A stretch of DNA of 64,000 nucleotides, taken from NCBI RefSeq assembly GCF_023973825.1, contig NC_090124.1, positions 1,729,501 through 1,793,500 of the forward strand, written 5' to 3'. The position numbers and the translations under genes were made by a program. The DNA comes from Plasmodium brasilianum. Taxonomy: Eukaryota > Apicomplexa > Aconoidasida > Haemosporida > Plasmodiidae. The notes below the pieces were generated by a model, which was not told the DNA's origin, made no database searches, and was given only the letters and a program-made list of their open reading frames with translations. Position 1 is the first letter of the stretch. Every line of letters starts with the position of its first letter. Of the stretch, positions 45,533 to 60,500 are shown in pieces.

Positions 45533-48500
45533 ATGCTGCTAGACCTATCTAACTGTAACCTAAAAAGTCTAGAAGACTCTGATATAATCCTAGAAAAACT
45601 GATCGAGCTAGATGCTGACTACACGAGCATAACATATTTAGATGTGTCAAACAATTATGTTAAATCGATAAAAGGATTAAGGCATTTCGAAAATCTTAGA
45701 GTGTTGAACATATCAAACAATGAGTTAACGTCATTAGATGATGACTATATTCCTTCATCCACCGAAAAAATAATTGCCGATCATAACAACCTGACAGATA
45801 TATGCTTCAAGGGAATTAGAAAAAAGAAAATTAGAAAAAAGGGAAAGGAGGGAAAAAAAGGCAAGAAGTTCAACTTTAAGGAAGGAGAAGAGGACTATGA
45901 TATAGAAGATGGTGAGGATGAATCATATGATGATAAGTTGTATGACGATGATGAGTCATACAGTGATAATGAGTCGTACAACTATGAAGATCTGAACAAC
46001 AATAAGCTGTACACTGATGAAATGTACAGTGATAAGCTATACCGAAGTAAAGGAAGAATACAGCGCAGACAGGCAAAGAACGCGAAGAGGAAAAAGAGTC
46101 AATACATCCAAGAGAGCAGCTCGAACAGCATCTTTTACGAAACCTTTAATAAAAATATATTGAATGAGAAACGTTTTTATACGAACAGAAATCTTCCCCT
46201 AAATAGACTAAGTTATTTGGATGTGAGTTACAATAATATTAAAAAGCTTAAAACGTTTGAAATGTATCTTCACATTATGAACAAGAGAAGTAGGAGCAGA
46301 GGTGGGAGTAGAAGTGGGAGTAGAAGTAGGAGTAGAAGTGGGAGCATAAGTGGGAGTAGAAATGGGAGTAGGAGAAGAAGCAGTAGTAGAAACAGAAGTA
46401 GGAGCGGAAGCAGTAGTAGAAACAGAAGTAGGAGCGGAAGCAGGAGCATGAAACACGAGAAGTATTCAGATGACGGATACATAAAAAATTACATCGCAAA
46501 TAAAACAGAACAGGATGTAATGATTCTATTTTTTAACTCGTTAGAAACATTACATCTAAGAGGAAACAGACTAACAAATTTAAAAGGACTAAGTGTTTTT
46601 AAAAATTTAAAAATTTTAGACCTTAGATCAAATCTAATTAATCATCCTGTACAACTTTTTTATATTCTTGATAATAAAAACTGGTTAAAGAAATATCATG
46701 AAAAGAAATTTAAAAAAAAAAATACTACTTCTTATTCTTACTTTATACATATTTTGAAAAAGTATAAAAATTTTAACAGTCTACAAAATTTATTCTTACA
46801 AGGAAATCAAAATGTTATTAGACCCAAGTACCTATTTATGAGCGTATATAATGCCCTAAAAAGTATTAACACGAAATGCAAGCTGATTACTGATATGGAA
46901 GCGGGTGCAGAAGATGATATAGATGCAGGTGTAGACTCGAGTGTAGATGCAGGCGTAAACACAGACGTATGTGCCAATCCACTTGTCGACACAGTAAGTA
47001 ATGCAGTTATCGATGAAACCACAGGTAACCTCAGCTTTGCTTCTACAAAGAAGTACCTCCTTCAGAGTAACTGTCCTAACTATGATAGAAACCAAATATA
47101 TGAAAATTATACTTATGATGAAATTTTAGAAGATGTAAACTTATTATATTATGACATACGAAATGAATACCCAGAATTGTATATCACTGAAATTAAGGAT
47201 GAATCAGAACTTATGCCAGAAGAACTTCATGAGTCAGGAACACAACATAAGCCAGAAGCACAGTGTACGGTGCAGAACAGTATACAACTAAAGGGAAGGG
47301 TATTATATAGGAAAGAACTAGAGACTTGCAGAGAAGTAGAAACCGAAAGATATGAAGAGGTTATAGACATAAAAACAGTAGAAGAGAATGAAGAATCATC
47401 AAGTATATCATCGGAAGAAGAGGATATATACATAGAATTAAAATGCGAAGAGGGAGCAGAATATGATGATAGCATGGTTATGCAATTGGACGAAGAAAAA
47501 GGTATACAGTTAGAATCAGAAACAGGAAAGGATATAGATGTAGAGTTAGATAATGAGCAAATCATAGAAGTAGAATTAGGAGAGGAGAGCAAAGATGTAG
47601 ATACAGAAAAGGAAAGGAGCAGATACGTAGAGTCAGAAGAGGATGACATAGTAGTAGAATCAGAAGGGGAAAACATGTATGTCGAATCAGAAGAGGAAGA
47701 CATAGTAGTAGGATCAGAAGAGCAAGATGTGGGTATCGAGTCAGAAGAGGAAGACATAGTAGTAGAATCAGAAGGGGAAAACATATATATCGAATCAGAA
47801 GAGGAAGACATAGTAGTAGGATCAGAAGAGCAAGATGTGGGTATCGAGTCAGAAGAGGAAGACATAGTAGTAGAATCAGAAGGGGAAAACATATATATCG
47901 AATCAGAAGAGGAAGACATAGTAGTAGGATCAGAAGAGCAAGATGTGGGTATCGAGTCAGAAGAGGAAGACATAGTAGTAGAATCAGAAGAGGGCATAAC
48001 AGTAGAGTCAGAAGATCAGGAAACCATAGAAGTAGAATATGAACAGGAGAACATGACCGTGGAGTCAGAAGAAGAAAAGAATACAGAAGTAGTATCTGAA
48101 GCAACGGATAACATGTACGTGGAGTCAGATGATGAAGAAACCCTAGAAGTAAAATTGGAACAGGAGAAGAGCAAAGATATAGAATCAGAAGAGGAGAATA
48201 TTATAGAAGTGGAATCAGAAATGGAAAAGGAAAAAGACGTAGAGTTAGTAAAAGAGATTAGCATATACGTAGAATCAAAAGATAAAAAGCACTTAGATAC
48301 AGAATCAGAAGAAGACAGCAGTATAGAAATAGAATCAAAAGAAGAAGAAAAAGACATAGAAATAGAATCAGAAATAGAAAAGGAAAAAGACGCAGAATTA
48401 GAAGGTATACAAATCATAGAAGTAGTGTCAGAAGAAGAAGATATGGAAATGAAAACGGGAATGGACAAGTGTAAAAATGTTGAGACTGAAGAAGTTGAAG

Positions 48501-51500
48501 ACATGAAAGCAGAATCAGAAATAGAAAAGAACAAAGATGTAGAATCAGAAGGTGAACAAATCATAGAAGTAGTATCAGAAGAAGAAGAAGATATGGAAGT
48601 GAAAACAGGAATGGAAAAGTGTAAAAATGTTGAAACTGAAGAAGTTGAAGACATGGAAGAAGAATCAGAAATAGAAAAGAACAAAGATGAAGAATCAGAA
48701 GATGAACAAATCATAGAAGTAGTGTCAGAAGAAGAAGAAGATATGGAAATGGAATCTGAGATGAAAAATGAAAAAGATATAGAGCCAGAAAAAGAGATTA
48801 ACATGTACATAGAACCAAAAGGTGAAAATAACATAGATATAGAGTCAGAAGAAGAAGAAGATATGGAAATGGAATCTGAGATGGAAAATGAAAAAGATAT
48901 AGAGCCAGAAAAAGAGATTAACATGTACATAGAACCAAAAGGTGAAAATAACATAGATATAGAGTCAGAAGAAGAAAGGAGTATAGACGTACAGTCAGAA
49001 GTAGAAAAGAGTATATATATAGAATCAGAAATAGAAAAAGGCATAGAACTAGAGTTAAAAAAAGAAAAATATACAGGTACACAATCAGAACGAGAAAAAA
49101 GCATAAATATAGAATCAGAAGAAGAAAGTAGTATAGGTACACAATCAAAAGAAGAAAAGAGTATATATATAGAGTCTGAAGAAGATATAGAAAAGGACGA
49201 AGACGTGGAGTCACAAGAAGAAGACATAGAAGTGAAATTAGAAATAAATAAATATAAATTTGTGGAATCAGAAGAAGAAGAAGAAAAAGAAAAAGAAGTA
49301 GCATCCGAAATAGAAATGGGCAAGAGTGTAGAGTTAGTAAAAGAGATTAGCATATACGTAGAATCGAATTATGAGAAGCTTATAGGAGTAAAATCAGAAG
49401 AAGAAAAGAGTGTAGGTACACAATCAGAAGAAAAGAGCATAGATATACAGTCAGAAATGGAAAACGGTAAAGTACTGGAATCAGAAGATGATGGAGACAT
49501 GAAAATGATATCAGAAGAAAGTTTCATAGAAGTACAATCAGAAGAAAGTCTCATAGAAGTACAATCAGAAGAAAGTCTCATAGAAGTACAATCAGAAGAA
49601 AGTCTCATAGAAGTACAATCAGAAGAAAGTCTCATAGAAGTACAATCAGAAGAAAGTCTCATAGAAGTACAATCAGAAGAAAGTCTCATAGAAGTACAAT
49701 CAGAAGAAAGTCTCATTGAAGTACAATCAGAAGTAGACATGGACTTGGAATCAGAAAAAGAAAAGTTCATGTACGTAGAATCTAAAGATGAGAAGCTTAT
49801 AGATATAGAATCAGAGATAGATGAAGAAATGAAAATGAAATTGACAATAGAAAATGACAAAGACACAGAATCAGAAAAAGACACTAGCATGTACATAGAA
49901 CCAAAAGATGAAAAACACGTAGATATAGAATCAGAAGAAGAAAGGAGCAAAGAAGTACATTCAGAAGTAGAAAGGAGTATATATACAAAATTAGAAATAG
50001 GAAAAGATATAGAAGAAGAATCAAAAGAAGAAAATATGAAAGTGCAGTCACGAATAAAAAAGGAGAAAGATGTTGAGTTAGAAGATGAAGAAATTGTAGA
50101 AGTAGAATCGGAAGAAGAACAAGAGATGAAAGTGCAATCAGAAAAAGGAAAGATCATGTACGTAGAATCAAAACATGAGAACCTCATAGACACAGAATCA
50201 GAAGTAAGGAGCGTTAAAGTAAAATTAGAAAAAGAAGAAAACATGGACATGGAATTAACTATAAGAAATGACAAAGAAGCAGAATCCGAAAAAGAGATTA
50301 GTATGTACTCAAAGTCAAATGATGAAAAGCGCATAGATATAGAATCAAAAATGGAAAAGCACGAAGATGTGGAGTCCGAAGAAGAATTCATGGAAATGGA
50401 ATTAGAAAAAGCAAATGGCAAAGAAGTACAGCTAGAAAAACAGATTAGCATGGACGTAGAATCAAAAGGTGAGAAACACATTGATACAGAATCAGAAGGA
50501 GGTAGCATAGAAGTAGAGTCGGAAGTACAAAGTAGCATAGAAGTAGAGTCAGAAAAAGAAGAAAATATGGGCATGGAATTAACAGTAGAAAATGACAGAG
50601 ACTCAGTATCACAAAAAAGGATTAGCATGTACGTAGAACCAAAAAATGAAAAGAGAATAGATATAGAATTACCAGAAGAAAAGAATATAGAAACACAATT
50701 AGAAGAAGAAAATAATATAGATATAGAATCAGAAATAGAAAAGGACAAAGAAGTAGATTTAGAAGATGAAGAAATTGTAGAAGAATCAGAAAAAGAGAAT
50801 ATCATTTACGTAGAATCAGAAGAAGAAAGCAAAATAGACGTTGAATCAGAAGAAGAAAGCAGAATAGACGTAGAAGCAGAAGAAGAAAGCAGAATAGACG
50901 TAGAATCGGAAGAAGAAAGCAAAATAGACGTAGAAGCAGAAGAAGAAAGCAAAATAGACGTAGAATCAGAAGAAGAAAGCAAAATAGACGTTGAATCAGA
51001 AGAAGAAAGCAGAATAGACGTAGAAGCAGAAGAAGAAATCAGAATAGACGTAGAATCGGAAGAAGAAAGCAAAATAGACGTAGAATCAGAAGAAGAAAGC
51101 AAAATAGACGTAGAATCAGAAGAAGAAAGCAAAATAGACGTAGAAGCAGAAGAAGAAAGCAAAATAGACGTAGAATCAGAAGAAGAAAGCAAAATAGACG
51201 TAGAATCAGAAGAAGAAAGCAGAATAGACGTAGAATCGGAAGAAGAAAGCAGAATAGACGTAGAATCGGAAGAAGAAAGCAAAATAGACGTAGAATCAGA
51301 AGAAGAAAGCAAAATAGACGTAGAATCAGAAGAAGAAAGCAAAATAGACGTAGAATCAGAAGAAGAAAGCAAAATAGACGTTGAATCAGAAGAAGAAAGT
51401 AAAATAGAAGTAGAATCAAAAGAAGAAAGCAAAATAGACGTAGAAGCAGAAGAAGAAAGCAGAATAGACGTAGAATCGGAAGAAGAAAGCAAAATAGAAG

Positions 51501-54500
51501 TAGAATCAAAAGAAGAAAGCAAAATAGACGTAGAAGCAGAAGAAGAAAGCAGAATAGACGTAGAATCGGAAGAAGAAAGCAAAATAGACGTAGAATCAGA
51601 AGAAGAAAGCAAAATAGACGTAGAATCAGAAGAAGAAAGCAAAATAGACGTAGAATCAGAAGAAGAAAGCAAAATAGACGTTGAATCAGAAGAAGAAAGT
51701 AAAATAAACGTAGAAGCAGAAGAAGAAAGCGAAGTAGACGTTGAATCAGAAGAAAAACGTATATATATAGAATCAGAAATAGAAAAAGGCATAGAAGTAG
51801 AATTAAAAGAAGAAAAAGGTATAGATACACAGTCAAAACAAGAAAACAGCATATATATGGAATCAGAAATAGAAAAGGACAAAGTCCTGGAATCAGAAGA
51901 AGAAGACATGGAAGTGGAATTAGATATGAAAAAGAACAAGGATGCACAGTTAGAAGATGAGCAAATAATAGAAGTAGAATCAGAAGAAGAAGGCATGCAA
52001 ATGAAATTAGAAACAGAACAGGATACGAATATGAAATCAGAATTAGAAGAGGATATTGAATTAGAAAAAGAAAACATTGTGTATATAGAATCAAAAGATG
52101 AGAATTACTTATATATAGAATCAAAAGAAGAGAAGCACATAGGAATGGAATCAGAAGAAAATAGTATAGAAATAGAGTCAGAAGAAGAAGATATTAACAT
52201 AGAATTAACAATGGAAAATGATAAAGATGCACAGTTAGAAAAAGAGAAGATCATGTACATAAAATCGAAAGGTGCGAAGCACATAGATATAGAATCAGAA
52301 GAAGAAAGCAGCATAGAAGCACAGTCAGAAGTAGAACAGAGTATATATATAGAATCAGAAATAGAAAAAGGCATAGAACTAGAATCAAAAAAAGAAAAAT
52401 ATTCAGGTACACAATCAGAACGAGCAAAGAGCATAAATATAGAGTCAGAAATGGAAAGGTGTAAAATTATGGTGGCAGAGGATGATGAAGACGTGCAAGC
52501 AGAATCGGAAATAGAAAAGAACATAGAATTAGAATTAGAGTTAGAAGAAGAAGACATGAATGTGGAATCAGAAAAAGAGAAGTTCATGTACATAGAAACG
52601 AAAGATAAGAAGGGCATAGTTAAAGAATCGGAAGAACAAAGAAACAAAGAAGTAAAATCAAAAAAAGAAGAAAAGGTAAACATGGAGTTAGAAATAGAAA
52701 ATGGCAAAGACGCAGAGTCAGAAAAAGAGATTAGCATGTACGCAGAATCAAATGATGAAAATCACGTAGATATAGAATCAGAAGAAGAAAGGAGCAAAGT
52801 TGCACAGTTAGAAGAAGATGACATAGAAGTAGAATCAGAAGAAGAAAAGAGTATAGACATAGAATCAGAAATAGAAAAGAATAAAGACGTGGAGAGAGAA
52901 GAAGATGAAAACATAGGAGTTGAATCAGAAGAAGAAAAGAGTATAGACATAGAATCAGAAATAGAAAAGAATAAAGACGTGGAGAGAGAAGAAGATGAAG
53001 ACATAGGAGTTGAATCAGAAATAGAAAAGAAGAGAGATGTAGAGTTAGAAGATGAGAAAATCGTAGATTCAAAAGAAATGAGCATAGATATAGAATCAGA
53101 AATAGAAAAGAATAAAGACGTGGGGAGAGAAGAAGATGAAGACATGAGCATGGAATTAGAAATAGAAATGGAAAATGACAAAGACAAAGAATCAGAAAAA
53201 GAGGAGATCATGTACATAGTATCAGAAGATGAAAAGTTCATTAACATAAAATCAGAAGAAGAGAAGGACATAGAAGTTGGATCCGAAATAGAAAATGATA
53301 AAGACACAGAATCGGAAAAAGAGAAGAGTATAGAAACAGAATCCGAAGCAGAGGAGGGCAAAGATGTAGAGTCAGAAGATGAATACATAAACGTGCAATC
53401 AGATGAGAAGATCACAGAAATAGAATCAGAAGAGAAGGACGTGGATGTCAGATTAGAAGAAGAGAAGAGTATAGAAGTGGAATCTGAAGAAGATAAGAGC
53501 GTAGAAGTAGAATCTGAAGAAAATAAGAGCGTAGAAGTAGAATCAGAAGAAGAGAAGAGTATAGAAGTGGAATCTGAAGAGAGGGGCATAGAAATAGAAT
53601 CAGAAGAGAAGGACGTAGAAGAAGAATCAAAAGAGGAAGATATACACGTAAAATTAGAACATAATATCCTAGAAGTGCAATCAGATGAAGATAAGAGCGT
53701 AGAAGTAGAATCAGAAGAAGAGAACAGTATAGAAGTGGAATCTGAAGAGGAAGATATGCACGTAAAATTAGAAGAACATAATATCCTAGAAGTGCAATCA
53801 GATGAAGATAAGAGCGTAGAAGTAGAATCAGAAGAAGAGAACAGTATAGAAGTGGAATCTGAAGAGGAAGATATGCACGTAAAATTAGAAGAACATAATA
53901 TCCTAGAAGTACAATCAGATGAAGATAAGAGCATAGAAGTAGAATCAGAAGAAGAAAAGAGTATAGAAGTGGAATCTGAAGAAGATAAGAGCGTAGAAGT
54001 AGAATTTGAAGATAAGAGCGTAGAAGTAGAATCAGAAGAAGAGAAGAATATAGAAATGGAATCTGAAGAGAAGGGCATAGAAATAGAATCAGAAGAGAAG
54101 GACGTAGAAGAAGAATCAAAAGAGGAAGATATGCACGTAAAATTAGAAGAACATAATATCCTAAAAGTGCAATCAGATGAAGATAAGAGCGTAGAAGTGG
54201 AATCTGAAGAAGATAAGAGCGTAGAAGTGGAATCTGAAGAAGATAAGAGCGTAGAAGTAGAATCTGAAGAAGATAAGAGCGTAGAAGTAGAATCAGAAGA
54301 AGAGAAGAGTATAGAATTGGAATCTGAAGAGAGGGGCATAGAAATAGAATCAGAAGAGAAGGACGTAGAAGAAGAATCAAAAGAGGAAGATATGCACATA
54401 AAATTAGAAGAACATAATATCCTAGAAGTGCAATCAGATGAAGATAAGAGCATAGAAGTAGAATCAGAAGAAGAAAAGAGTATAGAAGTGGAATCTGAAG

Positions 54501-57500
54501 AAGATAAGAGCGTAGAAGTGGAATCTGAAGAAGATAAGAGCGTAGAAGTAGAATCTGAAGAAGAAAAGAGTATAGAAGTGGAATCTGAAGAAGATAAGAG
54601 CGTAGAAGTAGAATTTGAAGATAAGAGCATAGAAGTAGAATCAGAAGAAGAGAAGAGTATAGAAGTGGAATCTGAAGAAGATAAGAGCGTAGAAGTAGAA
54701 TCTGAAGAAGATAAGAGCGTAGAAGTAGAATCAGAAGAAGAGAAGAGTATAGAATTGGAATCTGAAGAGAGGGGCATAGAAATAGAATCAGAAGAGAAGG
54801 ACGTAGAAGAAGAATCAAAAGAGGAAGATATGCACGTAAAATTAGAAGAACATAATATCCTAGAAGTGCAATCAGATGAAGATAAGAGCGTAGAAGTGGA
54901 ATCTGAAGAAGATAAGAGCGTAGAAGTAGAATCAGAAGAAGAGAAGAGTATAGAAATGGAATCTGAAGAGGAAGATATGCACGTAAAATTAGAAGAACAT
55001 AATATCCTAAAAGTGCAATCAGATGAAGATAAGAGTATAGAAGTGGAATCTGAAGAAAAGGGCATAGAAACAGAATATGAAGAGAAGGGCATAGAAATAG
55101 AATCTGAAGAGAAGGGCATAGAAATAGAATATAAAGAAAGTGACAAAGAAGTGGAATCAGAAAAAAGTTACATAAACGTAGAAGCAGAAAGGAACGGAAA
55201 AATGAAATTAATGAAATACGTAAGACAAAAGCTTGATGATGAAATAAAGGCATATGATGAATTACAAAGGAATCAAGAGCAAAAAAAAGAAATGAAAAGG
55301 TTAAATGTGTACTTTAAAGGAGGAGATAAACAGGAAGAACGCAATATAAAAATAGGTTTACCGCAAAAAATTGAAATACCCAAAGACGAATTGCAGAGAC
55401 GAAAAGAAAATGAAATCAAGCACATACCATTCATAGAAAAAATTAGAACAACTAACGACTCTAATCAGTTAGATCAAACAAACTCATATCTCTATATAAA
55501 TGAGCAACTAAAGAATAAGAAAGAAGCAGATAGCAACACATGTGAATATACTCATCAATTACATTTGAAGAAGCCAATTTATTTGTCCGAGGGTAAGGAA
55601 AACAAAACGGAAAGGGAAATTCTGAAAAGAGACATTAGTATTTTAAAGGGATATAGAAACAATTTGAAGGGAAATGGAAACGATCTAAAAAGAGATGAAG
55701 AAAATTTGGAAAGTTATAACACCATTTTGAATGACAAAAAATGTTCTCATCCTCTTGAAGAGAAGAAGGAACATATTGAAAAATTAATAGAAAATATAAA
55801 ACAAAACGTAACAAGAAAATCGTCCAAATTATTATCGCTTTATAAAAATTTGAATGGCAATATGTTCTCTAAAAATTGTTATGATAAAATTAATGAACAG
55901 GTTAGAGGCGATACTATAGATGATTCTAGCAAAATTAATAACTTGAAAATAGTACAAATTGGTTACTTAGATAAAGTAAAAAGATTCGAAGCTACAATGG
56001 ATTATTATAATGATAAAAACGTGGAGAGCAAATTCCATGGACTAAAAGAAATGAAGGGTCTTACGATCAAACAATTTGAAGAGCCAAAAGAAGAAGAGGT
56101 GGATAAGGCGAAAGAGTTTTACAGCCACAACTCTTTTTATCAAGTTAATGTAAAGGGAATGTGCATAAAGGAGGGAAAAGTGGAAGAAGCAGGAGGCGAT
56201 GAAGAGGAAGTGGTGGATGATAAGGAAAATCATGAAAATTCCTCGTCAGATAAATTACGTTGTGGTTCCTTTGCAAGGGAAAATAGTAAACGAAAGGAAA
56301 TGAATGAACGTGATAATAAAAATAATATTAATTACAATAATAGCAGTAATAATAATAAATATTACAAAAGTTATAGCAGTGGTAATCGTAATAAATACTA
56401 CAAAAGTTGTAGCAGTGGTAATCGTAATAAATACTACAAAAGTTGTAGCAGTGGTAGTTGTAATAAATACTACAAAAGTTGTAGCAGTGGTAATAGTAAC
56501 TATAGCAATGCTACGACGACACAACCGAACAGCGATTTACGAAGCAGCAAGAGAAGCAGCAGAAGTAGCAGAAATGATATGAACATGGAAGAAAATGAAA
56601 CGATCTGTTCCTTTTCATCTATTTTTAAAGATAAAAAAAAAACAAGTAGTGTACTTGAAGAACTATTAACTAAGGATATAGATTCAGAAAAATCCAATCT
56701 AACAAATTTTTCTTCAATTGATAGTGATGTCTTTGATAGTGACACGGTTGAGATGAGTGGTGATTCCATTAGGGAGAGGAAAGACAAGCAAGGGTGCTGG
56801 CTCTACGACGATGGACGGGAAGAAGTGGGGGGAAAAGTAGAAGTAAAGGAAATGGAGGAAGAGGAGGAAGAAGAGGAAAAGGAAGTAAAGGAAGATGTAG
56901 AAGAAAAGGAAGAAGAGGAGGAAGAGGAAGAGGAAGAAGGGGAGGAAGAGAAAAAAGAAGTAAAGGAAGATGTAGAAGAAAAGGAAGAAGAGGAGGAAGA
57001 GGAAGTAAAGGAAGTAAAGGAAGATGTAGAAGAAAAGGAAGAAGAGGAGGAAGAGGAAGAGGAATGCGAAGAAGAAGAAGAAGAAGAGAAAAACCTTCAA
57101 CATAATAAGTGCCACGATATACACCCGCGTATTATTAAACAATTAACAGAGCAAATCACAAGAAGAAATATGCACAATGATAACAACACAAGGTTTAATT
57201 GGAAAAACGAAATTTCAAGCAAAAAACGTAACATGACTTTCAAGAAAAACGAAGTTATAAAAAAAGTATTCCCCAATTATAATTCACTTAGCAGGAATGA
57301 TAAGGAAAATGAAAAAGAAGATAAGAAAGAGCACGAAGAGATGAATAAAAAGAGGGAAAATGAGCGGAGCAGTTATGTGAAACGTGGAATTTTTGTCAGG
57401 AAATGGGGGGGAAAAATGGATTCAACCGTTGTGAAAGAAACGAACAGCGTGAAGGTAGCAAACAATATAAAAGAGACATACAATTTGATGGGAACGCATA

Positions 57501-60500
57501 ACGTAAAGGTTCCACAGAGTATAAAAGAAATGTATAACACAAGAGCATTACGATATGTAAAAGAAGCACATGGTTTAAAGAGAGAACATAATATAAAGGC
57601 AGCATCCAATATGATGGAAACACATAAGGTAAAGGTATCACACATCATAAAGGAAGTACCCAGTATAAAGGAAGCATACAATGTAAGAGAAGCGCATAAT
57701 ATGAAAGAAGCGCATAATGTGAAAGAAGCGCATAATGTGAAAGAAGCGCATAATGTGAAAGAAGCGCATAATATGAAAGAAGCGCTTAATATGAAAGAAG
57801 CGCATAATATGAAAGAAGCGCATAATATGAAAGAAGCGCTTAATATGAAAGAAGCGCATAATATGAAAGAAGCGCATAATGTGAAAGAAGCGCATAATGT
57901 GAAAGAAGCACATAATGTGAAAGAAGCGCATAATGTGAGAGAAGCGCATAATGTGAAAGAAGCGCATAATGTGAAAGAAGCGCATAATGTGAGAGAAACA
58001 CAAAACGTAAAGGGAATGCACACCATAAAGGAATCGTATGATATGAAGGAGACAAATAATGTGAAGTCAGTACAAAACATAAAGGCAATACACAATATGA
58101 AGGATGCAAATAATATAAGGGATGAATACAATATGAAGGAAAAACGCAATGTAACGGAGGTACCCACTTCGAAAGAAGTACATAACGTAAAGGAAACACA
58201 CAATGTAAAGGAAGTATATAATGTGAAGAGAGTACACAACGTAAAGGAATTGTACGATGTGAAAGAACCCACTGAGAAGTATAAACATAAGGTAAAAATC
58301 GCACACAGCATAAAGACATCATATAATGAGAAAGAAACATTTGGTGTAAAGAAAACGCAAACTTTGAAGGAAGTACACAGTGTAAAAGAACTGCAAAATG
58401 TAAAAGAAGCGAACAACGTGAAAGAAGCACATAATATGAAGAAAGAACAAAGTATAAAGGCAGTGTATAATATGAAGGAAATACACAATACAAAGGAAGC
58501 ACATCCTATGAAAGGGGAACTAAAGGTGAAGGAAGCATACATCGTAAAGGCAGCACAAAGCATAAAGGAAGCATATGATATGAAGGAAGCACATACTATT
58601 AAAGCAAAACACAGCAAAAAGGAGGCATATGGCATGAAAGGAACATATCATATGAAACCAAAACACAGCAAAAAGGAGGCATATGACATGAAAGGAACAT
58701 ATGATATGAAGGAAGCACACAATTCGAAGGAGGCATATAAAGTGAAGGAATCGTACTATGCGAAGGAGACAACTAATGTAAAGGCAGCATACTGCTTTAA
58801 GGGAAAACATAATGAGAAAGTAGCACACAAAAATGAATACAGAGAATACGTATCAAACTGTAGTAATGTTAAAAGAAAAGAGATAGAAACGCTTATGAAT
58901 TTATTAAAAATTAATCTATATAAAAATGAAAGTGGAAAGAAAAAATTTCTTGAAAATAATAAGGTTAATGACTCAGATGGTTATAATTCAAGACATAGGA
59001 AATTACAAAATTATTATTCACCATCTGTTAAATCTGAATCTACAGATGTAACTGAAAGGGGGAAAAATAAACATAACATTATAACTCATAAAATTTACGG
59101 AAAAGATTATTTTTATAATGATTTTTCTAATATACATAATGTTGATGAATTAGGTATTACAAGGGAAATTAATATATACGCTTATCCTGTCCATATACAA
59201 AATAATAATGAAGCAAAAAATGTATACATTGAAAGTTTGAACTGTCGAGATACATCAACTAACGAAAGTAAGTTAGCAAACGGTGGAAAAGGAAACCCGA
59301 ATAGGGCACACTTAGTGAGGAGCACTGATAGTGGAACAGGGGAAGGAAGCGACAAGAGTGGAGGAAAAGAAAGAAGCATCAAGAGTGAAAGAAGTGATAG
59401 TAGTGAAAGAAACGATAAGAGTGAAAGAAGTGATAGTAGTGAAAGAAATGATACGAGTGAAAGAAATGATATGAGTGAAAGAAATGATAAGAGTAAAAGA
59501 ACTGATAGTAGTGAAAGAAATGATACGAGTGAAAGAAGTGATAGTAATGAAAGAAATGATAAGAGTGAAAGAAGTGATAGTAGTGAAAGAAATGATAAGA
59601 GTGAAAGAAGTGATAGTAGTGAAAAAAGTGATAGTAGTGAAAGAAATGATAAGGGTGAAAGAAATGATAAGGGTGAAGGAAGTGACAAGGGTGAAGGAAG
59701 TGACAAGGGTGAAGGAAGCGATAAGAGTGAAGGAAGCGATAAGAGTGAAGGAAGCGATAAGAGTGAAGGAAGCGATAAGAGTGAAGGAAGCGATAAGAGT
59801 GAAGGAAGCTATAAGAGTGAAGGAAGCGATAAGAGTGAAGGAAGCGATAAGAGTGAAGGAAGCGATAAGAGTGAACGTAGCAACAAAAGTGAAATAAATT
59901 ATAAGAGCGGAAAAAACCGTAAGAGAGATAAAACGTGCGAGTTACGACATGAAAATAAGGAGTCAATAAATAGTACAGAACTTTTAAATAAGCTGAATGA
60001 GCTACAAACGTCTAACACAAAAGATGCTGATTTAAGCCATAAATTGGCTCTTTATTTAAAAGATGTTTGTCTTAAATTAGGAGAAGAAAAACAATATAGT
60101 AATATTTTAATGAAGGAAAAAAAAAGATTAGAAAGTAAAATAAAATTATTATATGAAAATAAAAAAAAATACAAAAAAAAATTAAAGAAATTAGAGATAA
60201 ATTACAATGAGGAAAAGAAAAATTCTAAAATGTATCAAAATTTTAAAGACAAGTTTAAGTCATTGGAACATATTAAAATGGACATACCAAAGGATGATGT
60301 TGAGATGTACAACAAGTTCACTGAAAATACGATGGAGCACCTATATGTAATACTTTTACATGCACGTACATATGCGTGCATACACATATATTATATGTAC
60401 ATTATAAAGACACAAATTCCATGACTTTTTTCATATGCAATGTACTATCTTTAGTAATAAAAATTACTTCATTTCCTTTTTCTTTTTCTTAGAACGTATT

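Noticed and set aside
45876..59966. Long minus-strand open frames (up to 794 codons) across the LRR gene
   Set aside because: They are shadows of in-frame repeats (Ser/Leu/Ile-rich reverse readings of GAA/TCA codons). The plus strand has one unbroken frame with LRRs and spliced conserved 3' exons.
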